A stretch of DNA of 16,234 bases from Rhodobacter sp. (GTDB taxonomy: Bacteria > Pseudomonadota > Alphaproteobacteria > Rhodobacterales > Rhodobacteraceae): contig PNND01000385.1 of NCBI GenBank assembly GCA_013824045.1, forward strand, positions 1 to 16,234. The letters are read 5' to 3'. Made by a program: the position numbers and the translations under genes. The notes beneath the pieces are model-generated. The model searched no databases. It was given only the letters and a program-made list of their open reading frames with translations, and was not told the DNA's origin. This document shows positions 1 to 6,385 of this stretch, in pieces; the stretch's first letter is position 1; each line of letters starts with the position of its first letter.

Positions 1-1
1 C

Positions 2-286
2 CCGCGCGAAGCCGAACGGTTCGAAGTCTATGCCTGCGGTGTCGAACTGGCCAACGGCTTTGGGGAATTGACCAACCCCGATGAACAACGCCGCCGCTTC
101 CAGATCGAGATGGATGAGAAAGACCGCATCTATGGCGAACGCTACCCGATAGATGAGGATTTCCTCGCCGCATTGGCCCTGATGCCCCCCGCATCGGGCA
201 TCGCCTTGGGTTTTGACCGGCTGGTGATGCTGGCCACTGGCGCGCCGCGAATCGATTTGGTCCTTTGGGCGCCCGTTGCCGACTGA
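2..286 (+). CDS. epmA: EF-P--(R)-beta-lysine ligase EpmA (GenX/PoxA), C-terminal part only
   Basis: The gene enters from the left edge; only its last 94 codons are visible, in the frame beginning at base 2. The fragment contains the class II lysyl-tRNA-synthetase-like end: the stretch GFGELTNPDEQRRRF and the motif-3 segment GIALGFDRLVML, whose Arg contacts ATP in class II synthetases. It ends TGA at 284-286, close after motif 3, as EpmA proteins do. EpmA proteins are short LysRS paralogues (about 320-350 residues) without the anticodon-binding domain. They attach (R)-beta-lysine or lysine to elongation factor P in the cytoplasm, which helps translation of polyproline stretches. A true LysRS would also end near here, but its usual C-terminal wording (GIGIDRL) differs from the GFDRL form seen. 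The EF-P gene and epmB are not in the window. No clear terminator follows. Confidence 0.85.
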   Translation, partial: PREAERFEVYACGVELANGFGELTNPDEQRRRFQIEMDEKDRIYGERYPIDEDFLAALALMPPASGIALGFDRLVMLATGAPRIDLVLWAPVAD

Positions 287-402
287 CAGCCAAAAACCTC
301 ATATTTTCAGATATTTGCTACAATCACCGCGCAAAGAAGTGCATTGGTTCTTGGCGTGAAACAAAGCGGCCATCTTGCGGCAGGCGGTGGCAAAAGGGCC
401 GC

Positions 403-428
403 ATAAACCAAAGTTTATGGCCATAAAC
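403..428. promoter_or_regulatory. Three phased ATAAAC/GTTTAT half-sites including a perfect 16-bp palindrome
   Basis: The 260-base gap between the EpmA end and the response-regulator gene is richer in A/T than its surroundings. It holds ATAAAC at 403-408, the reverse complement GTTTAT at 413-418, and ATAAAC again at 423-428, each step exactly 10 bp. The second and third form the perfect palindrome GTTTATGGCCATAAAC (413-428), and the first and second form an inverted repeat with a 4-base spacer. Phasing of one helical turn suggests a dimeric transcription factor binding to one face of the DNA, probably controlling the downstream receiver gene. The binding protein is unknown to me. Nothing else gene-like is evident in 287-546. 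Confidence 0.45.
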
Positions 429-546
429 GGGGTGCTCAAAGCTGCCTGATCCGGCCCTCCCCCCCGCTTGTCCGACTCGGCAAAGAGGCTCACCTTTCGG
501 ACATGGTCGTCGGGTCCATCCTGTGGTGGGGGCAAGCCCGGCGATC

Positions 547-1050
547 ATGACAGGACAGACCCCGACACCACCCTTTACGCAGGCCAGTGCAATGCCGACC
601 GTACAAGACAGCCAAGGCAGGATCAAAGACGTGACAGCGTATCGCCCCGCACCCGCAGAACGGCCCCGTATTCTGGTGGTCGATGATGATGCCATCAACC
701 GCCTCGTCGCCCGCGTCCTGATCGAGGCTCGCGGCTATGAGGTGATCGAGGCCGAGGATGGCGAAGCCGCCCTCGCCACCTATGCGGCCTCCGACGATAT
801 CGGCCTTATCCTGATGGACCTCTCCATGCCGGGCAAAGATGGCCTTGAAACCACGCGCTGCCTGCGCGCGCAATCACGCCGCGGCGCCACGGTGCCGATC
901 GTCGCGTTGACCCGCCATATCGACGATGACTCGCGCCGCAGCTGCTTTGACGCCGGGATGAACGGCTTCCTGCCAAAACCCATGTCCGCAACGGGCATCG
1001 AAAGCATCGTCTGCCTTGTCGGCCACGGCGCCCATCGCGCCCACGCCTGA
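547..1050 (+). CDS. Stand-alone response-regulator receiver (CheY-like) protein
   Basis: This protein is a single receiver domain of two-component signalling with no output domain. From the ATG at 547 it has 167 residues. The acidic Mg-binding group is D46-D48 in ILVVDDDAINR, the phosphoacceptor is D91 in LMDLSMPGKDG, the conserved Thr is T122 in VALT, and the switch Lys is K144 in FLPKP. All key residues are intact, so it should accept phosphate from a histidine kinase or phosphotransfer protein; none is encoded nearby. The start is uncertain. Choices are GTG 523, ATG 547, ATG 592 and GTG 631. GTG 631 has an AGGA about 9 bases upstream, and the codons before it are less typical of the genome, so the true protein may be only about 139 residues with the domain starting almost at once. 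It is probably monocistronic because a strong terminator follows directly. Confidence 0.85.
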   Translation: MTGQTPTPPFTQASAMPTVQDSQGRIKDVTAYRPAPAERPRILVVDDDAINRLVARVLIEARGYEVIEAEDGEAALATYAASDDIGLILMDLSMPGKDGLETTRCLRAQSRRGATVPIVALTRHIDDDSRRSCFDAGMNGFLPKPMSATGIESIVCLVGHGAHRAHA

Positions 1051-1069
1051 CAGTACCTCAGCAGTACCT

Positions 1070-1111
1070 GGCCCGATCCGCAGCAGCATGGCGGATCGGG
1101 CCTTCTTTTTT
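1070..1111 (+). terminator. Rho-independent terminator after the receiver gene
   Basis: A perfect 12-bp GC-rich stem (GGCCCGATCCGC at 1070-1081 with its complement at 1091-1102) closes a 9-base loop and is followed by the T-run TTCTTTTTT (1103-1111). It begins 20 bases after the receiver stop codon and insulates the lacI gene downstream. Confidence 0.93.
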
Positions 1112-1144
1112 CCGCTCCCCCCACAACGCGAGCGCTTTACGGAT

Positions 1145-1176
1145 TGATTGACGTACCTCAGTCTTGCCCGGATAAA
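1145..1176 (+). promoter_or_regulatory. lacI-gene promoter overlapping a CpG-centred operator-like site
   Basis: A sigma70-type promoter can be read as -35 TTGACG (1148-1153), a 17-base spacer, and -10 GATAAA (1171-1176). This would start transcription about 30 bases before the ATG at 1213. The 16-mer TGATTGACGTACCTCA (1145-1160) overlaps the -35 box. It is a partial palindrome centred on CpG, as operators of the LacI family usually are. It shares the 10-mer ACGTACCTCA exactly with a better palindrome at 2328-2343 in front of the transporter operon. Binding here would block the promoter and give autoregulation. Sequence match is seen; function is inferred. Confidence 0.5.
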
Positions 1177-1212
1177 GAACCATCCCCGACATGCGGGGCG
1201 CAGGGCGCAGGG

Positions 1213-2277
1213 ATGACCAGACCGACGGTAAATGACATAGCCCGCGAAGCCGGCGTCTCGCTTGCCACGGTGGACCGTGTGCTGAACGCGCGCCCCGGTG
1301 TGCGTGCCAAGACGATCTCGGCGGTGAACGACGCCATCACCCGCCTTGGCTATGTCCGCGATCTCGCCGCCGCTAACCTTGCCCGCAGCCGATCCTATCG
1401 CATGATCGCCCTCTTGCCCGATGGCGACAGCCAGTTCGTGCAAACCCTGGCCGAGGCCCTGACCGAGGCCGCCGCCCTCGCCGCCGCCACGCGTCTGCGC
1501 CTCGATCTGCTGCGCTATCCGCCCGAAGACATGCATGTGCTGTCAAACCTGCTGGCTGGCTTCCAGCCCGAAGAGGTGGCCGGTGTCGCGCTGATGGCCC
1601 CTGAAACGCCGGTCATCCGTGATGCCGTCCGCGCCCTGCGCCAACGCGGCATTCCCCTTGTTGCGCTGGGTTCTGATCTGCCCAACACTGGCCGCGATCA
1701 TTTCGTGGGCATTGACAGCCACGCCGCCGGTCGCACCGCGGGCGTCCTGATGGGCCGCTTCTGCCGTGGCCTCTCCGGGCGCGTGCTGGTTATCGCCGAT
1801 TCCATGCTCCTGCGTGACAGCATCGAACGCCGCCGTGGGTTTGATGAGGTGCTTCTCGCCGATTTTCCCGCGCTGGATGTGATGCCCACACTGGAAACCC
1901 ACGGCTCCGCCGATCAACTCCGCCGCGCTGTGGGCGATTGCCTTGCCGCCACGCCCGATGTCGTCGGTCTCTATCTGCTGGGCTCCGGCCACCGCGCACT
2001 CGCGGCCTTTCTGCGCGACCGCGGCCTTCTTGGCCGTTTCGTCGTGATTGGGCATGAGCTTACCCCGCATACGCGACAGGCGCTCATGGCCGGCCATCTG
2101 GATGCCGTGATCGCCCAGAATCCCGGCCATCTGGCCCGGTCCGCCCTGCGCGTCCTGCGCGCCAAGGCCGACCGCATTCCCATCGACGAAGGTCAGGAAC
2201 AACTGCGGATCGAGGTGGTGATCCGCGAAAACCTGCCCGCCGAGCCGCGCGAAGATCAGCAGGGCGACGCCGCTTGA
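1213..2277 (+). CDS. LacI-family transcriptional regulator
   Basis: This is a 354-residue DNA-binding regulator. The N-terminal LacI helix-turn-helix is at about residues 4-24 (TVNDIAREAGVSLATVDRVLN), followed by the hinge region around residues 50-60. The rest, from about residue 63, is a periplasmic-binding-protein-like effector domain. The wording TVDRVLNARPGVR, instead of the classical TVSRALN, marks a subgroup with ribose-binding-protein-like sensor domains. ATG 1213 is chosen because the HTH begins four codons later and AGGG lies 7 bases upstream. An upstream TTG (1144) would add 23 residues with no recognisable structure and lies inside the promoter. The gene ends 183 bases before the binding-protein gene of the transporter-kinase operon on the same strand, so it is the likely local repressor, with the transported substrate or its phosphate as inducer. 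Confidence 0.93.
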   Translation: MTRPTVNDIAREAGVSLATVDRVLNARPGVRAKTISAVNDAITRLGYVRDLAAANLARSRSYRMIALLPDGDSQFVQTLAEALTEAAALAAATRLRLDLLRYPPEDMHVLSNLLAGFQPEEVAGVALMAPETPVIRDAVRALRQRGIPLVALGSDLPNTGRDHFVGIDSHAAGRTAGVLMGRFCRGLSGRVLVIADSMLLRDSIERRRGFDEVLLADFPALDVMPTLETHGSADQLRRAVGDCLAATPDVVGLYLLGSGHRALAAFLRDRGLLGRFVVIGHELTPHTRQALMAGHLDAVIAQNPGHLARSALRVLRAKADRIPIDEGQEQLRIEVVIRENLPAEPREDQQGDAA

Positions 2278-2287
2278 TCATTGAAAT

Positions 2288-2328
2288 CATTAAGTAATCT
2301 ACAGGATTTTCTTCTGCCATTAAGAAAT
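2288..2328 (+). repeat. Direct repeat CATTAAGWAAT, 30 bp apart
   Basis: CATTAAGTAAT (2288-2298) and CATTAAGAAAT (2318-2328) match at 10 of 11 positions and are exactly 30 bp apart, about three helical turns. They lie in an unusually A/T-rich patch just after the lacI stop codon and just before the palindrome at 2328. They could be binding sites for a second, activating regulator or an UP-like element. The role is unknown. Confidence 0.35.
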
Positions 2329-2343
2329 GAGGAACGTACCTCA
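2328..2343. promoter_or_regulatory. Putative LacI-family operator of the transporter-kinase operon
   Basis: TGAGGAACGTACCTCA is palindromic at 14 of 16 positions and centred on CpG, the hallmark geometry of LacI-family operators, whose hinge helices wedge into a central CpG. It shares ACGTACCTCA with 1151-1160 in the lacI promoter. It sits 118 bases before the binding-protein start codon. The neighbouring LacI protein is the obvious candidate to bind it. Confidence 0.55.
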
Positions 2344-2351
2344 AAAATTGG

Positions 2352-2381
2352 TGGACAGACTCGCCCCACCGCGCCTATCGT
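2352..2381 (+). promoter_or_regulatory. Possible sigma70 promoter for the transporter-kinase operon
   Basis: TGGACA (2352-2357, one mismatch to TTGACA), an 18-base spacer and TATCGT (2376-2381) form a plausible promoter. It would give a leader of about 70 bases before the start at 2461. The operator-like palindrome ends 9 bases upstream of this -35 box. The -10 match is weak, so the call is tentative. Confidence 0.3.
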
Positions 2382-2460
2382 TATGTCAAAGAAGGCCCGG
2401 GGGCGGCACCGCGTCCAAACGGGCACGACAACACATCATTCTGAAACGGGAGGAACTACG

Positions 2461-3783
2461 ATGAAGGCCAGACTTCTTGCCGCCTCTTCGGCGGCAGCCC
2501 TTTGCGTCGCGGGCATGGCGTCCGCACAAGAAAATGAACTCACCCTTTGCTGGGCCGCATGGGACCCGGCCAACGCGCTTGTTGAACTGTCCAAAGACTT
2601 CGAGGCCCAGTCGGGCATCAAGATGAACTTCGAATTCGTGCCATGGCCGAATTTCGCAGACCGGATGCTGAACGAACTCAACTCCGGCGGCCAGCTTTGC
2701 GACCTGATGATCGGCGACAGCCAGTGGATCGGTGCAGGCGCGGAAAGCGGTCATTACGTCAAGCTGAACGATTTCTTCGATGCCAACGCGATCTCGATGG
2801 ATGCCTTTGTTCCGGCAACCGTGACGGGCTATTCCGAATGGCCGAAGAACACGCCGAACTACTGGTCGCTGCCCGCCTTTGGCGATGTGGTCGGCTGGAC
2901 CTACCGCAAGGACTGGTTCGAACGTCCCGAACTGGCCGCCGAGTTCAAGGAAAAGTACGGCCGCGATCTCGTCGCCCCGCAGACCTTTGCGGAACTCAAG
3001 GATATCGCAGAATTCTTCCAGGGCCGCGAAATTGACGGCAAAACCGTCTACGGCGCCTCGATCTACACCGAGCGTGGGTCCGAAGGCATCACGATGGGCG
3101 CGATGAACGTGCTCTATTCCTTTGGCTTCAAGTATGAAAACCCGGACAAACCCTATGACATGCAGGGTTTCGTCAACTCTGCAGGCGCAGTGGCCGGGCT
3201 TGAATACTACAAGTCGCTCTTTGATTGCTGCACCCCGCCCGGCCTGTCGAACGCCTATATGGGCGAGGGGATCGACGCCTATAAGTCTGGCCAAGTCGCG
3301 ATGCAGATGAACTTCGCCTTCACATGGCCCGGCTTCGAGGTTGATCCCAACGTCGGCGGCGGCAAGACCGGCTACCTCGTGAATCCGGCAGGCCCCAATG
3401 GCGAACGCTTTGCCCAGCTGGGCGGGCAGGGGATCTCGGTGGTGTCCTACAGCGAAAACCAAGAGGCGGCGCTGGAATACATCAAGTGGTTCGCTCAGCC
3501 TGAAGTGCAGCAGAAATGGTGGACGATGGGTGGGTTCTCCTGCCTGCGCGCCGTGGTCGAAGACCCGGGTTTCGCAGCCAGCCAGCCTTATGCACAAACC
3601 TTCCTCGACAGCATGGCCATCGTGAAGGACTTCTGGGCTGAACCCAGCTACGCAACCCTTCTCTCTGATAGCCAGAAGCGCTTCCACGACTATGTGGTTG
3701 CGGGTCAGGGCACCGCGCAAGAAGCCCTTGATGGCTTGGTCGCCGATTGGACCGTGACCTTCGAAGACGACGGCAAGCTCTAG
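2461..3783 (+). CDS. ABC transporter periplasmic sugar-type solute-binding protein (family 1)
   Basis: This is the 440-residue periplasmic receptor that captures substrate and delivers it to the two permeases encoded next. It has a Sec signal peptide: MKAR, a hydrophobic Ala-rich core, and a likely cut after ASA (residues 20-22), leaving mature protein from Q23. The mature part has the extended MalE-like pattern of family 1 binding proteins, with PWPNFADRMLNEL and DLMIGDSQWIG near the N-terminus and Trp/Tyr-rich segments typical of carbohydrate pockets. ATG 2461 is chosen because GGAGG lies about 8 bases upstream and the signal peptide begins there; an upstream extension to 2281 would cover the regulatory region. 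Mature Cys residues at 30, 80, 256, 257 and 361 are more than usual and suggest disulfides. Three hairpins follow the gene. The substrate cannot be read from the sequence; the downstream kinase suggests a short ketose or polyol. Confidence 0.92.
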   Translation: MKARLLAASSAAALCVAGMASAQENELTLCWAAWDPANALVELSKDFEAQSGIKMNFEFVPWPNFADRMLNELNSGGQLCDLMIGDSQWIGAGAESGHYVKLNDFFDANAISMDAFVPATVTGYSEWPKNTPNYWSLPAFGDVVGWTYRKDWFERPELAAEFKEKYGRDLVAPQTFAELKDIAEFFQGREIDGKTVYGASIYTERGSEGITMGAMNVLYSFGFKYENPDKPYDMQGFVNSAGAVAGLEYYKSLFDCCTPPGLSNAYMGEGIDAYKSGQVAMQMNFAFTWPGFEVDPNVGGGKTGYLVNPAGPNGERFAQLGGQGISVVSYSENQEAALEYIKWFAQPEVQQKWWTMGGFSCLRAVVEDPGFAASQPYAQTFLDSMAIVKDFWAEPSYATLLSDSQKRFHDYVVAGQGTAQEALDGLVADWTVTFEDDGKL

Positions 3784-3790
3784 TCAAAAT

Positions 3791-3889
3791 GGGGCGAGGG
3801 TGACCTCGCCCCCACATCCCTTTGGGTCTTTCTTGAAAACCCTGTTTTGCCCCGCCAGATTGGCGGGCTTCCCTCCGCCAATTTTGGCG
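3791..3889 (+). other. Three stem-loops between binding-protein and permease genes
   Basis: The 146-base spacer contains three perfect inverted repeats. They are a 9-bp stem with a 4-base loop (GGGGCGAGG 3791-3799 with 3804-3812), a 7-bp stem (CCCGCCA 3851-3857 with 3861-3867) and a 5-bp stem (CGCCA 3876-3880 with 3885-3889). None has a proper T-run. Such structures after a binding-protein gene commonly protect the upstream mRNA from 3' exonucleases or partly terminate transcription. Either way, binding protein is made in excess over the membrane complex. Confidence 0.65.
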
Positions 3890-3929
3890 TAGACTGCCGC
3901 CTGTACCCCGAGTCCGAAGGCCGAGCCTG

Positions 3930-4889
3930 ATGCAAGACACACCCCCAGCTACGCCCGCAGATCGCCTCGCCCGCGCCACGCCGCCGACGCTGGCCCGAAA
4001 GGTGCGCGGGCTGAGTGACCGGTCCATCGCCTGGATCTTCGTGGCGCCCACCATTCTCTTGCTGCTGGCCATCAACATCTTTCCGTTGATCTGGACGATC
4101 CGGCTGTCTTTCACCAATTTCCGCGCCAATCGTCCGAATGAACCTTTGGAATGGGTTGGCCTGCGCAATTACGAACGCATCCTGACCGATCCCGACGTCT
4201 GGCAAACCATGCAGGCCACGGCGCATTTCCTGTTCTGGACGCTGTTCTTTCAGGTCCTCCTCGGTTTCGCCTTGGCGTGGCTGATCAACCGCAAGTTTCG
4301 TGGCAACGATCTGATGACCACGCTGATCGTGCTGCCGATGATGCTGTCTCCGGCCGTGGTCGGTAATTTCTGGACCTTCCTCTACCAGCCGCAAATCGGC
4401 CTGATCAATTACGCGGTGGAATTCGTGACCGGCATCCCGGCCTCGTCCTTCACCATGCTTGGCTCCGTCAGCCTTGCGCCTTGGGCTATCGTCATCGTCG
4501 ACACTTGGATGTGGACGCCCTTCGTGATGCTGATCTGCCTCGCCGGTCTGCGGTCTATCCCCGATTACATCTATGAGGCCGCCGAAATCGACCGCGCCTC
4601 AAAGTGGCGGCAGTTCTGGACCATGACCGTGCCGATGGTGCTGCCCTTCCTGATGCTGGCCGTCCTGTTCCGTGGCATCGAAAACTTCAAGATGTTCGAT
4701 CTGGTGGTTCTGCTCACGGGCGGCGGCCCCGGTGACACCACCCTTCTGTCGTCGATCGAATTAAAGCGCGAAGCGTTCGAGAAATGGCGCACCGGCTATT
4801 CATCGGCCTATGCGATCATTCTTTTCGTCACGGTGTTCGGACTGGCCTCGATCTATGTCAAAGCATTGAACAAGGTCAAAGAAAGATGA
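3930..4889 (+). CDS. Sugar ABC transporter permease (MalF type)
   Basis: This inner-membrane permease of 319 residues has about six transmembrane helices, near 34-56, 97-119, 129-151, 185-207, 235-257 and 293-310. An N-terminal cytoplasmic tail of about 30 residues precedes them. The EAA coupling loop, which docks on the ATPases, is at about 215-236 (EAAEIDRASKWRQFW). It has Arg at the position where the family normally has the Gly of the EAA-G motif. It should pair with the next gene's product to form the channel. ATG 3930 has GAAGG about 9 bases upstream. The stop codon overlaps the next start codon by 4 bases (ATGA), pointing to translational coupling. Confidence 0.93.
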   Translation: MQDTPPATPADRLARATPPTLARKVRGLSDRSIAWIFVAPTILLLLAINIFPLIWTIRLSFTNFRANRPNEPLEWVGLRNYERILTDPDVWQTMQATAHFLFWTLFFQVLLGFALAWLINRKFRGNDLMTTLIVLPMMLSPAVVGNFWTFLYQPQIGLINYAVEFVTGIPASSFTMLGSVSLAPWAIVIVDTWMWTPFVMLICLAGLRSIPDYIYEAAEIDRASKWRQFWTMTVPMVLPFLMLAVLFRGIENFKMFDLVVLLTGGGPGDTTLLSSIELKREAFEKWRTGYSSAYAIILFVTVFGLASIYVKALNKVKER

Positions 4890-5827
4890 GCGCGTATTCC
4901 GCAACAGAGCCATCGGCAGCCTCGAAATGGGTCGCAGGCACCCTTGTCACCCTCTACATGGTGATTACCCTTTTGCCGCTGGCTTGGATCATCTCGACCG
5001 GGTTCAAGACCGGCCCTGACAGCATCAGCTACCCGCCGAAGGTGATCTTCTCGCCCTCCATCGAAGGCTATGTGAACCTCTTTACTGACCGCACCCGTGC
5101 GACACCGGAACAACTGGCCACCATGCCGCCGCCCGAGAATTTCGTTGACGAAATCGTTCAGCGCCGGGGTGAGGTGATCACAGGCCCCTCGCGCTTTGGC
5201 GAACGCTTTCTGAACTCGGTGATCATCGGTTTTGGCTCGACCTTCCTGTCAATCTTCCTTGGTACGCTGGCCGCCTATGCCTTCAGCCGTTTCAAGGTGC
5301 CGCTCAAGGATGATCTCCTCTTCTTCATTCTATCGACCCGCATGATGCCGCCCATCGCCGTCGCGATCCCCATCTTCCTGATGTACCGCGAATTGGGCCT
5401 GTCAGACACGCATCTGGGCATGATCCTGCTCTATACCGGGGTGAACATCAGCCTCGCCGTCTGGCTGCTCAAGGGGTTCATCGACGAAATCCCGCGCGAG
5501 TATGAAGAGGCCGCGCTGATCGACGGCTACACCCGGTTCCAAGCCTTCCGCAAAGTCGTGTTGCCACAGGCCGCCACCGGCATCGCCAGCACCGCGATCT
5601 TCTGCCTGATCTTTGCCTGGAACGAATATGCCTTTGCCGTGCTGCTGACATCTGGCACGGCACAGACGGCCCCGCCCTTCATCCCCACGATCATCGGCGT
5701 CGGCGGTCAGGATTGGCCCGCCGTGGCGGCAGGGGCGACCCTGTTCCTACTGCCCGTGATGATCTTCACTATCCTGCTGCGCAAACACCTGCTGCGCGGC
5801 ATCACCTTCGGCGCGGTGCGGAAATGA
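4886..5827 (+). CDS. Sugar ABC transporter permease (MalG type)
   Basis: This second permease half has 313 residues. TM1 lies at about 18-38, followed by an unusually long periplasmic segment (about 42-108) before TM2 (about 110-132). The rest is the usual BPD_transp_1 core. The EAA loop at about 206-228 keeps the conserved Asp-Gly (EEAALIDGYTRFQAF). The start at 4886 is chosen because its ATGA overlaps the preceding stop codon and the protein then begins MSAYSATEPS. The longer frame from 4784 would lie entirely inside permease 1. The gene overlaps the following small membrane-protein gene by another ATGA, so expression of all three is probably coupled. Confidence 0.93.
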   Translation: MSAYSATEPSAASKWVAGTLVTLYMVITLLPLAWIISTGFKTGPDSISYPPKVIFSPSIEGYVNLFTDRTRATPEQLATMPPPENFVDEIVQRRGEVITGPSRFGERFLNSVIIGFGSTFLSIFLGTLAAYAFSRFKVPLKDDLLFFILSTRMMPPIAVAIPIFLMYRELGLSDTHLGMILLYTGVNISLAVWLLKGFIDEIPREYEEAALIDGYTRFQAFRKVVLPQAATGIASTAIFCLIFAWNEYAFAVLLTSGTAQTAPPFIPTIIGVGGQDWPAVAAGATLFLLPVMIFTILLRKHLLRGITFGAVRK

Positions 5828-6012
5828 GCGCGTTTATCAAAGGTCTTCTCGCCCTGCGTCGCGGCCCATGGGAAATGCTGGCCACCATCCTGATCGCGCT
5901 GGGCGTGGTCATGCTGATGCAGCCCTTCGCCTTGGTACTGTTCACCTACAGCTTCCTCGTCACCCTTGTCGGAACGGTGATGTTCATCATCGTCAGCCAT
6001 TTCAAGGAGTAG
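5824..6012 (+). CDS. Small two-helix membrane protein of the transporter operon
   Basis: This 62-residue protein is almost wholly hydrophobic after a short basic N-terminus (MSAFIKGLLALRRG). It has two predicted membrane helices, about 17-33 and 36-58, separated by a Gln-Pro turn (MQPF), and a charged tail HFKE. I do not recognise a named family. Its start ATGA overlaps the permease 2 stop, and its last codons (AAG GAG TAG) double as the Shine-Dalgarno sequence of the next gene, so it is firmly embedded in the operon. By analogy, the rhizobial glycerol transporter GlpSTPQUV also carries a small extra membrane protein (GlpU) along with two ATPases and two permeases. This could be an accessory subunit of the channel; that is inference, not homology I can demonstrate. 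Confidence 0.75.
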   Translation: MSAFIKGLLALRRGPWEMLATILIALGVVMLMQPFALVLFTYSFLVTLVGTVMFIIVSHFKE

Positions 6013-6016
6013 CGCC

Positions 6017-6385
6017 ATGCTGGAAAAACTTTCGCCCATCCTGCCCGCCCGCGATATCCCTGCCACCGAGGCCTTCTGGCAGCGCATGGGCTTTGACACC
6101 GAATATCGTGACGATGCCGAATACCTGCTGATGAAGCGCGACGGGGCCGAGGTACACTTCTTCCACGACCCCGATCAGAACCCCGCCACCAACGACCACG
6201 GCGCCTACCTGCGCCCCGCCGACATCGCCGCGCTCGACCGGGAATGGTCCGCGCTCGGCCTGCCCACCACGGGCATCCCCCGCTACATCCCGCTTTCCGA
6301 AAAACCCTGGGGCATGGCGGAGCTTGCCCTTATCGACCTGAACGGAAATCTCATCCGTGCAGGGCAGGAGACCCCCCTTGGCTGA
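6017..6385 (+). CDS. VOC-family (glyoxalase/bleomycin-resistance fold) protein
   Basis: This 122-residue protein has the vicinal-oxygen-chelate fold pattern. The first beta-alpha-beta-beta-beta unit covers residues 1-50 (ILPARDIPATEAFWQRMGF then LLMKRDGAEVHFF), and a second unit runs about 60-115, ending in the typical LIDLNGNLIRAG. The wording is closest to the bleomycin-resistance (BLMT-like) subgroup, which binds drugs without a metal. H47, H50 and E102 are possible ligand positions if it is metal-dependent. AAGGAG lies 7 bases before ATG 6017, inside the end of the previous gene. Its stop overlaps the ATPase 1 start by 8 bases. The position inside a transporter-kinase operon suggests a job in the pathway, for instance an isomerase/glyoxalase-like step or protection from methylglyoxal arising from triose compounds. 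Resistance to bleomycin-type drugs is possible but less likely here. Confidence 0.85.
   Translation: MLEKLSPILPARDIPATEAFWQRMGFDTEYRDDAEYLLMKRDGAEVHFFHDPDQNPATNDHGAYLRPADIAALDREWSALGLPTTGIPRYIPLSEKPWGMAELALIDLNGNLIRAGQETPLG

Noticed and set aside
1051..1068. GTACCTCA near the receiver stop codon as a third LacI operator
   Set aside because: It is only a half-site without the central CpG or a matching left arm, and it sits between a stop codon and a terminator where an operator would have no clear use.
1144..1212. Upstream TTG start for the LacI regulator
   Set aside because: It would place the start inside the -35 region and operator-like site and add 23 residues before the HTH; ATG 1213 has a suitable AGGG and puts the HTH at the N-terminus as usual.
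2386..3720. 444-codon open frame on the minus strand, antisense to the binding-protein gene
   Set aside because: It is a codon-bias shadow of a gene with a clear signal peptide and ribosome-binding site; it shows no domain of its own.
5713..5823. Longer N-terminal extension of the small membrane protein
   Set aside because: The extension lies within the permease 2 coding sequence in another frame; the ATG at 5824 overlapping the stop codon gives a sensible short membrane protein.
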